Of a stretch of DNA of 29,164 nucleotides, positions 1 through 7,705 are shown piece after piece (within the stretch, counting starts at the first letter, position 1; every line of letters begins with the position of its first letter). Under the pieces are notes generated by a model. The model worked only from the letters and a program-made list of their open reading frames with translations. It searched no databases and was not told where the DNA came from. The stretch comes from an uncultured Bacteroidota bacterium (GTDB lineage Bacteria; Bacteroidota; Bacteroidia; Flavobacteriales; Flavobacteriaceae). Location: NCBI GenBank assembly GCA_903819815.1, contig CAIJFC010000114.1, forward strand, positions 1 through 29,164, read 5' to 3'. The position numbers and the translations under genes are program-made.

Positions 1-956
1 CCAACGTCAACATAATTTCCTCCGCAAACTGCAGGCCCAGGGGCTGTTGTAAAGGGGAAGGGACCTGTCCAAATACTGCCAGAAAAAGCACATATGGATC
101 TTACATAATATTTATATTGAGTTAATGGTAACAAAGGAGCAAAAGGCGCTACGGTTAACGTGGTAGCGGTATAAGGATTTGTGTTTACAATAATTCCAGA
201 TCCTATTGGTGCTAATTGAGTAGCAGGAATAATTTCAATTTCCCATTGATTGCAAGTGTTTAATCCAGCTCCTATTAATGGATTTGGATTGGCCCAGCTT
301 AAAACTGCACTTGATGACGTTACAGTTCCAGCAGCTAAAGTATTTGGTTCTAAACATCTTGAAACTACCAAAACATCATCTAAAAACAAATCATCCCCTT
401 GGAAAGGCGAGGTTTGCGTAATCTCTGAAACAAAAGCAATATAGACTTGGGTTCCAGCCGGGAAAGTTGCAGACGGAAAATCAACCACTTGTTCTTCATA
501 AACAATTGGCGCTGGTGCAACATTCGTACTTAACTGAGATTCTGAATACGCTTGTAGCGTTGTGGTATAGGCCGCTTCTGTTGTTTGATTTGCGGCAGAA
601 GCTCCAGAAGCAACTTTGATTTTAAATACCCCACCTTGATCTCCTTGTTGGCTTGTTTTTACCCAAAAACGCAATTGACCGTTCAGTGGAATCGTTACCA
701 AAGGAGAGGCTAAATAATATTTTGCTGAATTACCTACTCCAAGATTTTCTCCCAGTAACATCGCGTGTTTAGTTCCTGTTCGAGGAGCGGTTCCGTCGGT
801 ATACCAAATTTCTCCTGCTGCTCCACTCTGAAATCTAGCCCAGTTTGCCGGAATTCCAAATGCAGTTGTAGGGGTTTCAAATCCTTGCAATAAGGCTTGT
901 GAAAAACCAGTAAATGAAAATAAAAGTGTAATTAATAAAAGTGTAATTTTTTTCAT
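1..956 (-). CDS. Secreted choice-of-anchor-J / FN3-type protein (C-terminus beyond window)
   Basis: The frame is open from ATG at 956-954 to the left edge, giving about 318 residues with no stop, so the C-terminus is missing. It begins MKKITLLLITLLFSFTGFSQ, a clear Sec signal peptide ending in FSQ as in many flavobacterial exported proteins. Residues about 20-205 look like a choice-of-anchor-J, jelly-roll-like domain: an early GFE.P....P.NW element, a W.T.G mid-section and a late DDLFLDDV motif. From about 205 a fibronectin-type-III-like stretch follows (SSAVLSWANPNP, then YKYYVRSIC). Proteins of this build are usually large cell-surface or secreted proteins exported by the type IX system, with a C-terminal sorting domain. 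That domain would lie outside the window, so T9SS export is inference. The substrate or ligand is unknown. Confidence 0.82.
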   Translation of the reverse strand, partial: MKKITLLLITLLFSFTGFSQALLQGFETPTTAFGIPANWARFQSGAAGEIWYTDGTAPRTGTKHAMLLGENLGVGNSAKYYLASPLVTIPLNGQLRFWVKTSQQGDQGGVFKIKVASGASAANQTTEAAYTTTLQAYSESQLSTNVAPAPIVYEEQVVDFPSATFPAGTQVYIAFVSEITQTSPFQGDDLFLDDVLVVSRCLEPNTLAAGTVTSSSAVLSWANPNPLIGAGLNTCNQWEIEIIPATQLAPIGSGIIVNTNPYTATTLTVAPFAPLLPLTQYKYYVRSICAFSGSIWTGPFPFTTAPGPAVCGGNYVDV

Positions 957-1007
957 AAAATGAAAATTTAAGATTATATTCTGGAATTTGGTTTTTAATT
1001 TAGATTT

Positions 1008-1015
1008 CAAATTTA
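1008..1015 (-). promoter_or_regulatory. Putative -7 box for the secreted-protein gene
   Basis: On the minus strand this reads TAAATTTG, a match to the Bacteroidota -7 consensus TAnnTTTG, and leaves a leader of about 45 nt before the ATG at 956. No TTG -33 element is seen at the usual distance and the region is very AT-rich, so a chance match is possible. Confidence 0.4.
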
Positions 1016-1118
1016 ACAAAAAAAATTAAAAAATAGCGTTAAATTACATTTTTAACTAATGAATTTTAAAATTTATTAATTATAAGTCAGTTAATCTAGA
1101 TTTTTCATGCAAATAAAG

Positions 1119-1126
1119 TAGCTTTG
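1119..1126 (+). promoter_or_regulatory. Putative -7 box for hflX
   Basis: TAGCTTTG fits TAnnTTTG and ends 16 nt before the hflX ATG, giving a short leader of about 10 nt. No clear TTG is found 17-23 nt upstream. The 957-1142 interval between the two divergent genes holds otherwise only AT-rich sequence. Confidence 0.55.
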
Positions 1127-1142
1127 TAGCATATATTTTAAT

Positions 1143-2372
1143 ATGCTAGAAAAAGAAACTAAAAAGATAGAAAAAACCGTTATTATCGGTATTATTACTC
1201 AAAAACAGGACGAAGAAAAATTAAATGAGTACCTTGATGAGTTAGATTTTTTAACTTATACAGCTGGCGGTGAAGTCGTTAAAAGATTTTCACAAAAAAT
1301 GGAGCGTCCCAACCCAAAAACATTTGTTGGAACGGGAAAAATGGAAGAAATCAATCATTATGTTATTGAAAATAACATTTCTACCGTTATTTTTGATGAT
1401 GAATTATCACCATCGCAACAAAAAAATATTTCAAAAATTATAGATTGTAAAATACTTGATAGAACACACCTCATCTTAGATATATTTGCCCAAAGAGCGG
1501 AAACTTCTTACGCAAGAACGCAAGTAGAATTGGCACAATGTCAATATTTACTTCCGAGATTATCAGGAATGTGGACGCACTTGGAACGTCAAAAAGGAGG
1601 AATTGGAATGCGTGGGCCTGGAGAAACTGAAATTGAAACCGACCGACGAATTGTTAGAGATAGAATTGCTTTACTTAAAGAAAAAATAAAAACTATCGAC
1701 AAGCAAATGGGGGTGCAACGAGGAAATCGAGGCGCAATGGTTCGTGTCGCTTTAGTTGGTTATACCAATGTAGGAAAGTCCACTTTGATGAATGCGGTTG
1801 GAAAAAGTGATGTATTTGTAGAAAATAAATTGTTTGCAACATTAGACACCACGGTTAGAAAAGTGGTGATAAAAAACTTGCCCTTTTTGCTTTCGGACAC
1901 CGTTGGATTTATTCGAAAACTGCCAACTCAATTAGTAGATTCTTTCAAAAGCACCCTTGATGAAGTTCGGGAAGCCGACTTGCTTTTACATGTCGTAGAT
2001 ATTTCTCATCCTGATTTTGAAGACCATATTGAATCGGTAAACCAAACATTGGCAGACATAAAAAGCAATAATAAAACGACCATAATGGTGTTTAATAAAA
2101 TTGATGCTTTCAAACATTTAACTATTGATGAAGACGATTTAATCACCGAAAAAACCAAAAAGCATTTCACTTTAGAAGAATGGAAAACCACCTGGATGAA
2201 CAATGTAGGAAAGGAAAAAGCAATTTTTATTTCGGCTACTAACAAAGAAAATTTTGAAGAATTTAGAGAACGTGTTTATGAAGCCGTTCGAGAAATTCAC
2301 ATTTCAAGATTCCCCTATAATAAATTCCTGTATCCCGATTTTAAAGACGCAATCGAAAAAGAAGAAGATTAA
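1143..2372 (+). CDS. hflX: GTPase HflX
   Basis: HflX is a ribosome-associated GTPase that binds the 50S subunit or 70S and helps split or rescue stalled ribosomes under stress. The 409-residue protein has the family order: an N-terminal HflX domain with FVGTGKMEEI and the linker GPGETEIETDRR, a coiled-coil stretch (RDRIALLKEKIKTIDKQ), then the G domain. G1 is GYTNVGKST at residues 206-214, G3 is DTVGF and G4 is NKID. Length is normal for the family, with a short C-terminal tail. The ATG at 1143 is chosen because it follows a TAGCTTTG promoter box closely. It converges on the DUF2480 gene with only 3 nt between stop codons and no obvious terminator hairpin, so read-through into the suf antisense strand is possible. 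Confidence 0.96.
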   Translation: MLEKETKKIEKTVIIGIITQKQDEEKLNEYLDELDFLTYTAGGEVVKRFSQKMERPNPKTFVGTGKMEEINHYVIENNISTVIFDDELSPSQQKNISKIIDCKILDRTHLILDIFAQRAETSYARTQVELAQCQYLLPRLSGMWTHLERQKGGIGMRGPGETEIETDRRIVRDRIALLKEKIKTIDKQMGVQRGNRGAMVRVALVGYTNVGKSTLMNAVGKSDVFVENKLFATLDTTVRKVVIKNLPFLLSDTVGFIRKLPTQLVDSFKSTLDEVREADLLLHVVDISHPDFEDHIESVNQTLADIKSNNKTTIMVFNKIDAFKHLTIDEDDLITEKTKKHFTLEEWKTTWMNNVGKEKAIFISATNKENFEEFRERVYEAVREIHISRFPYNKFLYPDFKDAIEKEED

Positions 2373-2375
2373 TGG

Positions 2376-2879
2376 TTACTTTTTCTTGTACAAGGGAACT
2401 GCCGAACAAGCTTCTCCATACATTATGCTTTTTGCGTAGGGTTGTAAAAATTGAGCAACGGCAACATAAGCGCTAATTGGAACGGGTTTCTTAGAACACC
2501 CTTTTATAATTACCGACTTATTTTCATATTTGGAATAATCAATTTTTGGAAGGATTTCTTGGTACAATAAAGTCTCCAAATCTTGTAAATTCCCCTCAAT
2601 AATTTTTTTTGCAAAAGGTGCTAAATGAACTGTGACTAAAATGGACGCCCAAGTAGGAACTATGGCTTCGGTGCTACAAAAAACAGCAACAAAATGATCT
2701 TGATATTTGGTCCAATCGTGCTGTTTTAAATGCTCCCGAAACTCTTTTTCTTTCAAAATAAATCCATCGGAAAGCCACTGTGAGATGTCAATTTGCACGC
2801 GAATTCCCATTGGATAATACTCTTCCAAATCAAAAACTTCCAGCGAACTATTGGCAACTTTATTTATGATTTCATCCAT
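2376..2879 (-). CDS. DUF2480 family protein, last gene of the suf operon
   Basis: This 167-residue cytosolic protein starts MDEIINKVANSSLEVFDLEEYYP and resembles the DUF2480 family known from Bacteroidota; its function is not established. It lies 67 nt behind sufT, the gap being filled by a palindromic repeat, and is the promoter-distal gene of the suf cluster. Three cysteines each precede a serine: C68 (FCSTEAIVP), C128 (KGCSKKPVP) and C158 (GEACSAVP). Residues 58-96 and 117-155 align as an internal duplication: KY, V, CS, VP, A, V, L, P, AK, I and G occur at nearly matching spacing. A role in iron-sulfur metabolism is inference from position and the cysteines. There is no signal peptide or membrane segment. 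Confidence 0.85.
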   Translation of the reverse strand: MDEIINKVANSSLEVFDLEEYYPMGIRVQIDISQWLSDGFILKEKEFREHLKQHDWTKYQDHFVAVFCSTEAIVPTWASILVTVHLAPFAKKIIEGNLQDLETLLYQEILPKIDYSKYENKSVIIKGCSKKPVPISAYVAVAQFLQPYAKSIMYGEACSAVPLYKKK

Positions 2880-2893
2880 TATTAATAGTTTAT

Positions 2894-2937
2894 AAAGTTT
2901 AAGGTTTAAAGTTACTCAACCTTAAACCTTAAACTTT
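2894..2937. repeat. Palindromic intergenic repeat behind sufT
   Basis: Arms 2894-2913 and 2918-2937 are 20-nt inverted repeats with one mismatch around a 4-nt loop. They are built from 7-nt GTTTAAA/GTTTAAG units. The same element, with the same 6-nt AATTTG spacer after the stop codon, lies behind sufC at 6794-6860. In the transcript it would form a long but A/U-rich hairpin between sufT and the DUF2480 gene. It has no T-run on the operon strand right after the stem, so it is not a standard terminator. Confidence 0.75.
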
Positions 2938-2946
2938 AAACAAATT

Positions 2947-3270
2947 TTAAAGCATCCCCAATTCTAATTTAGCTTCCTCGCTCATTAAATCTTTGCTCCA
3001 TGGCGGGTCAAATGTGATTTCTACTTCACACGATTTAACGGCATCAATGGTTTGCACTTTTTCCTCCACTTCGCGAGGCAAAGATTCAGCAACTGGACAA
3101 TTTGGCGAAGTTAATGTCATTAATATTTTAACTTCATTGTCTTCATTGATCATCACATCGTAGATAAGTCCTAACTCATAAATATCAACTGGGATTTCAG
3201 GATCATAAATACCCTTTAATTTTTTTACTACGTTATCCCCTAAGTTTATTGTGTCGTTAAATTCTTCCAT
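2947..3270 (-). CDS. sufT: SUF-associated DUF59/MIP18-type maturation protein SufT
   Basis: A 107-residue MIP18 (DUF59) family protein. Relatives (SufT, yeast Cia2, plant Hcf101 N-domain) help insert Fe-S clusters into target proteins. Family signs seen here are DPEIPVDIYELGLIYDV at residues 23-39, TSPNCP with C58 in the conserved loop, and FDPPWSKD near residue 87. Length is that of a stand-alone domain. It lies 45 nt behind sufE in the suf operon and in front of the DUF2480 gene. The name SufT is given from context; PaaD-like paralogues share the fold but belong to phenylacetate operons, of which nothing is seen here. Confidence 0.9.
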   Translation of the reverse strand: MEEFNDTINLGDNVVKKLKGIYDPEIPVDIYELGLIYDVMINEDNEVKILMTLTSPNCPVAESLPREVEEKVQTIDAVKSCEVEITFDPPWSKDLMSEEAKLELGML

Positions 3271-3315
3271 GTTTTTTTATTTTTATTTTTCACCATATAA
3301 GGCAATTAAGGTCAT

Positions 3316-3735
3316 TTAATTTTTTGCGTCAAATGCCAAGGCATACATTTTAATGTTTTTTATCATCGAAACCAATCCGTTAGCACGCGTTGGTGACAAA
3401 TGTTCTTTCAATCCTATTTCGTCTATAAAATCCAAGTCGGCAGCTAAAATATCGGCTGCTTTTTGATTGGAAAAAGTACGAATTAAAATGGCAATAATCC
3501 CTTTGGTTAAAATTGCATCGCTATCGGCAGTAAAAACAATTACAGAATCATTTTGATCTCCTTTTAGCCATACTTTCGATTGACAGCCCTTGATAATATT
3601 GTCTTCCGTTTTAAATTCTTCTTTTATTAAAGGCAACTTTTTTCCTAATTCAATAATGTATTCGTAGCGCTCCATCCAATCGTCAAACAGGGAAAATTCC
3701 TCTACAATTTCGTCTTGTATTGCTTTTATTGTCAT
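3316..3735 (-). CDS. sufE: SufE family cysteine desulfuration protein
   Basis: SufE accepts persulfide sulfur from SufS and passes it to the SufBCD scaffold. The protein is 139 residues, the normal SufE length, and carries the active-site loop IIKGCQSKVWLKG with C51 as sulfur acceptor. Other family features are the early YEYIIELGKKLP segment and SPTRANGLVSMI near the C-terminus. Its ATG overlaps the TGA of the upstream lipoprotein gene by 4 nt (ATGA), suggesting translational coupling. The gene is separated from sufS by that lipoprotein gene, an unusual intervening partner. Confidence 0.95.
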   Translation of the reverse strand: MTIKAIQDEIVEEFSLFDDWMERYEYIIELGKKLPLIKEEFKTEDNIIKGCQSKVWLKGDQNDSVIVFTADSDAILTKGIIAILIRTFSNQKAADILAADLDFIDEIGLKEHLSPTRANGLVSMIKNIKMYALAFDAKN

Positions 3736-4184
3736 TCTTCTGGTTTAAATAATAAATTTACAATTTCAACTACTCTTTTTATTTCCATTGGTGGAAACCC
3801 ATGATCAAAATCGGAAGTTTGATACGTTTTTCCATTATATATTATCTTTAAATTGGCAATTGCTGCGCCATCATAAAATCGCTTTTCGGTTGGCGCTTTC
3901 AAATTTGGTATATTTTCAAAATCAACTTTATTTATTTCTTGCATAATTACGTTCCAATCAACTTGAGAAACTTTCTGAACAATTGGATTTTCAATACCGT
4001 TTCTATCTTTTGTTGAAGAAATTGTTGCGTTCTTTAATACCAATTTTTGATAAAACCCTCTAGTATTTGCTTCATATTGTATTTCGATGTCTTTCATTTT
4101 ATCATTGTTTGAAATTGCTTTTTTCTGGCTACTGCAACTTCCCAAAACAAATAATAATACTGATAATAAAGATAAAATTCTCAT
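3732..4184 (-). CDS. Putative lipoprotein within the suf operon
   Basis: A 150-residue protein with a lipoprotein signal: MRILSLLSVLLFVLGSC, lipobox LGSC with C17 as the lipidated cysteine. No acidic surface-export signal follows the cysteine (SSQKKA), so a periplasm-facing location is more likely. The mature part is hydrophilic and ends with a YNGKTYQTSDFDHGFPP segment and a hydrophobic helix (VVEIVNLLF). I do not recognise the family and assign no function. It begins 10 nt after the sufS stop and its TGA overlaps the sufE start by 4 nt, so it is co-transcribed with the cytosolic Fe-S machinery. That is odd for an envelope protein. ATG at 4184 fits the signal peptide. Confidence 0.8.
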   Translation of the reverse strand: MRILSLLSVLLFVLGSCSSQKKAISNNDKMKDIEIQYEANTRGFYQKLVLKNATISSTKDRNGIENPIVQKVSQVDWNVIMQEINKVDFENIPNLKAPTEKRFYDGAAIANLKIIYNGKTYQTSDFDHGFPPMEIKRVVEIVNLLFKPEE

Positions 4185-4194
4185 ATAAATTTAT

Positions 4195-5409
4195 TTACGA
4201 TAACATTAATTTTGCTCTTTTAACTCCTTCTACAAAGATATCAATTTCTTCTTTGGAATTATAAAATGCAAACGAGGCACGAATCGTTCCCGGAATTTTG
4301 AAAAAATCCATGATCGGTTGCGCACAATGATGGCCTGTTCTAACCGCTATTCCTAATTTGTCAATTATAGTTCCAATATCATACGGATGGATCCCTTCGA
4401 TATTAAACGAAATTACAGACGTTTTTTCTTTGGCAGTACCATAAATTTTTAATCCTTCAATTTCTAAAAGTCTCTTGGTACCATAGTCTAACAATTCTTT
4501 TTCTTGAATTTGGATGTTTTCAAAACCTACTTGATTCATATAATCAACAGCCGTTCCAAGTACAATTCCTCCTGCAATATTTGGTGTTCCGGCTTCAAAT
4601 TTATGAGGTAATTCGGCATAGGTTGTTTTCTCGAATGTTACTTCCTTTATCATTTCGCCGCCCCCTTGATACGGCGGTAATTTGTTCAACCACGCTTCTT
4701 TTCCATATAAAATTCCTGTCCCCGTTGGTCCACATATTTTATGTCCCGAAAAAACATAAAAATCACAATCTAATTCTTGAACATCTGGTTTCAAATGCGG
4801 TACGGCTTGTGCGCCATCAATCAAAATTGCAGCTCCAAATTCATGGGCTTTATCAATCATATATTTAATAGGATTAACCGTTCCTAATGCATTCGAAATA
4901 TGGTTTACAGTTACAATTTTTGTTTTATTGGAAAGTAATTTATCGAATTCTGCCATTATCAATTCGCCCTTCTCATCCATTGGAATCACTCGCAAAATAG
5001 CTCCCGTTTTTTCACTCAACATTTGCCAAGGGACAATATTAGAATGGTGTTCCAGTGCCGAAACCAAAACCTCATCACCCGATTTTAAAATTGATGCAAA
5101 ACCATTGGCAACCAAGTTAATTCCGTGCGTTGTTCCAGAAGTAAAAAGCACTTCATGAGCAAATTTTGCATTAATATGTTGTTGGATTTTCCCTCTTGAA
5201 ACCTCGTAAGCATCTGTCGCCAATTGACTCAACGTATGAACACCTCGGTGAATATTGGCATTAATTTCCTGGTAATATTTTGAAATAGCATCAATCACCA
5301 CCTGCGGTTTTTGTGAAGTAGCGCCATTGTCAAAATAGACTAATGGTTTCCCATTTACCTTTTGAGAAAGAATAGGAAAATCGGCTCTGATTTTTTGAAG
5401 GTCTAACAT
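4195..5409 (-). CDS. sufS: Cysteine desulfurase SufS (class V aminotransferase fold)
   Basis: A PLP enzyme that converts L-cysteine to L-alanine plus an enzyme-bound persulfide, the sulfur source for SufBCD. At 404 residues it has the expected length for group II desulfurases. Residues seen: the PLP-lysine K224 in FSGHKICGPTG, H121 in ALEHHSNIVPW, and the persulfide cysteine C362 in RTGHHCAQP on a short loop, as in SufS rather than the long loop of IscS. It lies 42 nt behind sufD and 10 nt before the lipoprotein gene. Its partner SufE is encoded two genes downstream. Confidence 0.97.
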   Translation of the reverse strand: MLDLQKIRADFPILSQKVNGKPLVYFDNGATSQKPQVVIDAISKYYQEINANIHRGVHTLSQLATDAYEVSRGKIQQHINAKFAHEVLFTSGTTHGINLVANGFASILKSGDEVLVSALEHHSNIVPWQMLSEKTGAILRVIPMDEKGELIMAEFDKLLSNKTKIVTVNHISNALGTVNPIKYMIDKAHEFGAAILIDGAQAVPHLKPDVQELDCDFYVFSGHKICGPTGTGILYGKEAWLNKLPPYQGGGEMIKEVTFEKTTYAELPHKFEAGTPNIAGGIVLGTAVDYMNQVGFENIQIQEKELLDYGTKRLLEIEGLKIYGTAKEKTSVISFNIEGIHPYDIGTIIDKLGIAVRTGHHCAQPIMDFFKIPGTIRASFAFYNSKEEIDIFVEGVKRAKLMLS

Positions 5410-5451
5410 TTATTTTATTTTTTATTATTAAAGTCAAAAGACATTAAATAA

Positions 5452-6783
5452 CTACAAATCAAATCCCATTTTTACACCCAATCGTGTAGCTATAATTTTG
5501 GTGATTCTTTGTTTTAATTCAGGGATTTTGATGCTTTCAATTACTGCATTTGAAAACGCATACATCAATAATGCTTTGGCTTCTTTCTTAGGGATTCCAC
5601 GTTGTTGCATATAAAACATTGCTGTTTCATCTAGTTGACCAATGGTGCAACCGTGAGAACATTTCACATCATCGGCAAAAATCTCCAATTGTGGTTTGGC
5701 ATTTATTGTTGCTTTATCACTCAATAAAATATTGTTGCTTTTTTGGAAAGCATTGGTTTTTTGAGCTTCTCTTTCCACATAAATTTTACCATTAAAAACG
5801 CCTGTCGAACGATCTGAAAAGATGCCTTTATAATCTTGGTGGCTTTCGCAATTTGGCGTCGAGTGTTGTACTAATGTATAATGATCAACGTGTTGCTTGT
5901 CGCCAATGATGGTAATTCCATTCAAATTACTTACAATTCGTTCTCCAAAATGATAAAAATTCAAGTTGTTTCTCGTCAAGTTCCCGCCAAATGAAAAGGT
6001 GTTAACCGAAACATTGGTTTCTTGTTTTTGAGAAACATAAGTGTTGTCAATTAGGTTGGCCTCAAGGTTGTCATTTTGGATTTTATAATAATCAACAATG
6101 GCTCTTTTTTGCGCAAAAATCTCGGTTACAGAATTGGTTAAACCGGGTCCCGACTCCATTCGGGATTCATTCAAACTTTGATGTCTTTCGATAATTTGTA
6201 CGTGAGAATTTTCACCCACAACAATCAAGTTTCTTGGTTGAACCAAAAGTGCCGCTTCGCTTCCTGTGGAGAAATACATAATTTCAATTGGCTTGTCTAC
6301 GACTTTGCTTTTTGGAATATTGATATACCCGCCCTCATTGGCGAAAGCGGTATTTAATGACGTTAAACTTTCGTCTAAATTGGCAATTTTATTGAAATAA
6401 TTGTCAATTACCATTTTGTATTTCGGCTTGTTTAAAGCGGATGACATTAAGCAAATATCTAGTCCGTCGTGTGTTGTTGCCGATAAAAATGAACTGAAAA
6501 CACCATCAATAAAAACGAGTTTATAAGTGTCAATTTCATGTAAAAAGTATTTTTTTAAATCGGCAAATTCTAATATATTTTCGTTTTTTGGAAATACAGA
6601 AAAATCGTTTTTTAAAATTGAATTTAGTGATGTATATTTCCAAGATTCCTCTTTTTTAGTAGGGAACCCTTTATTTTCAAAGTTTTTTATTGCCGAAGTA
6701 CGCACCTCATGTAAATCAGAATTTACATCAATTTGTTCTTCAAAAGCCATAAAAGACGACAGTAATTTTTCTTTTAATTCCAT
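5452..6783 (-). CDS. sufD: Fe-S cluster assembly protein SufD
   Basis: SufD pairs with SufB and two SufC subunits in the cluster scaffold. The 443-residue protein has the SufBD beta-helix core: the central DYYKIQNDN and SFGGNLTRNNLN segments, then HGCTIGQLDETAMFYMQQRGIPKKEA, a signature shared by SufB and SufD C-termini. The N-terminal region holds KKEESWKYTSLN, typical of SufD. It follows sufC across an 82-nt gap that carries a palindromic repeat and precedes sufS by 42 nt. ATG at 6783 directly follows that repeat region. Confidence 0.96.
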   Translation of the reverse strand: MELKEKLLSSFMAFEEQIDVNSDLHEVRTSAIKNFENKGFPTKKEESWKYTSLNSILKNDFSVFPKNENILEFADLKKYFLHEIDTYKLVFIDGVFSSFLSATTHDGLDICLMSSALNKPKYKMVIDNYFNKIANLDESLTSLNTAFANEGGYINIPKSKVVDKPIEIMYFSTGSEAALLVQPRNLIVVGENSHVQIIERHQSLNESRMESGPGLTNSVTEIFAQKRAIVDYYKIQNDNLEANLIDNTYVSQKQETNVSVNTFSFGGNLTRNNLNFYHFGERIVSNLNGITIIGDKQHVDHYTLVQHSTPNCESHQDYKGIFSDRSTGVFNGKIYVEREAQKTNAFQKSNNILLSDKATINAKPQLEIFADDVKCSHGCTIGQLDETAMFYMQQRGIPKKEAKALLMYAFSNAVIESIKIPELKQRITKIIATRLGVKMGFDL

Positions 6784-6793
6784 TTTATTTATT

Positions 6794-6860
6794 GTTTAAA
6801 GTTTAAGGTTTAAAAGTTTAAAGTTGTTTCGCCGGCAACTTTAAACTTTAAACTTTAAAC
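6794..6860. repeat. Palindromic intergenic repeat behind sufC
   Basis: Left arm 6794-6826 and right arm 6836-6860 pair around the 9-nt loop TTTCGCCGG. The arms consist of tandem 7-nt GTTTAAA/GTTTAAG units ending in GTTG/CAAC. The left arm has one extra A and one extra unit. It begins 6 nt after the sufC stop and ends 10 nt before the sufD ATG, so it fills the gap. It is the sister of the element behind sufT at 2894-2937. Confidence 0.75.
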
Positions 6861-6865
6861 AAATT

Positions 6866-7618
6866 TTATGCTTCTTGTTCATTTTTAATCCAGTCGTACC
6901 CTTTTTCTTCTAATTCTAATGCCAATGAAGCATCCCCAGATTTCACTATTTTTCCATTGTATAAAACGTGAACAAAATCCGGAACAATATAATCCAAAAG
7001 CCTTTGGTAATGTGTAATTACAATGATTGCATTTTTATCGCTTTTCAATTTATTTACACCATTGGCAACAATTCGAAGTGCATCGATATCCAATCCTGAA
7101 TCGGTTTCATCAAGAATGGCTAATTTCGGTTCTAACATTGCCATTTGGAAAATTTCGTTTCGTTTTTTCTCGCCTCCAGAAAATCCTTCATTTAAAGAAC
7201 GTGACAAAAATTTACGGTCAATTTCCAATAATTCCGATTTCTCACGAATGACTTTCAGCATTTCATTGGCCGGCATTTCCTCTAATTTATTTGCTTTTCG
7301 GGTTTCGTTGATGGCCGTTCTAATAAAGTTGGTTACCGAAACTCCTGGAATTTCCACAGGATATTGAAAGGAAAGAAAAACGCCTTTATGGGCTCTTTCT
7401 TCAGGGGCTAATTCCGAAAGGTCTTCACCGTCTAATGAAATTTCTCCTTCAGTAACTTCGTAATTCCCATTTCCAGCAATAATAGATGCAAGGGTGCTTT
7501 TTCCTGCACCGTTTGGGCCCATTATTGCGTGGATTTCTCCAGCTTTCACTTCAAGGTTGATTCCTTTTAAGATTTCTTTATCGCCAATAGAGGCGTGTAA
7601 ATTTTTTATTGATAACAT
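6866..7618 (-). CDS. sufC: Fe-S cluster assembly ATPase SufC
   Basis: SufC is the ABC-type ATPase of the SufBCD scaffold; ATP hydrolysis drives rearrangement of the complex during cluster assembly. The 250-residue protein has Walker A GPNGAGKST at residues 34-42, the SufC-type signature GFSGGEKKRNEI, Walker B LAILDETDSGLD and the switch histidine in VITHYQRLL. It is soluble, with no membrane segment. The usual sufB-sufC adjacency is broken here by a 472-nt interval that contains a four-helix-bundle gene and AT repeats. Confidence 0.97.
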   Translation of the reverse strand: MLSIKNLHASIGDKEILKGINLEVKAGEIHAIMGPNGAGKSTLASIIAGNGNYEVTEGEISLDGEDLSELAPEERAHKGVFLSFQYPVEIPGVSVTNFIRTAINETRKANKLEEMPANEMLKVIREKSELLEIDRKFLSRSLNEGFSGGEKKRNEIFQMAMLEPKLAILDETDSGLDIDALRIVANGVNKLKSDKNAIIVITHYQRLLDYIVPDFVHVLYNGKIVKSGDASLALELEEKGYDWIKNEQEA

Positions 7619-7622
7619 AATT

Positions 7623-7655
7623 AATTTAGAAATTTGGAAATTTAGAAATTAGATA
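7623..7655. repeat. 8-nt tandem ATTTAGAA-type repeat before sufC
   Basis: Four degenerate 8-nt units start at 7624 (ATTTAGAA, ATTTGGAA, ATTTAGAA, ATTAGATA). They end 5 nt in front of the sufC ATG on the upstream side and lie behind the four-helix-bundle gene. A related AAATTTTCAAATT repeat lies at the other end of that gene, so the two may mark the limits of an inserted segment. Confidence 0.6.
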
Positions 7656-7705
7656 ATTAAAAAAGAATTCGTTAATTTTTAAAATATCTGTTTTCTAGTT
7701 TCACA

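Noticed and set aside
250..444. Plus-strand frame of 64 codons
   Set aside because: It is antisense to the choice-of-anchor-J gene, whose frame is open over the whole 956 nt with a signal peptide.
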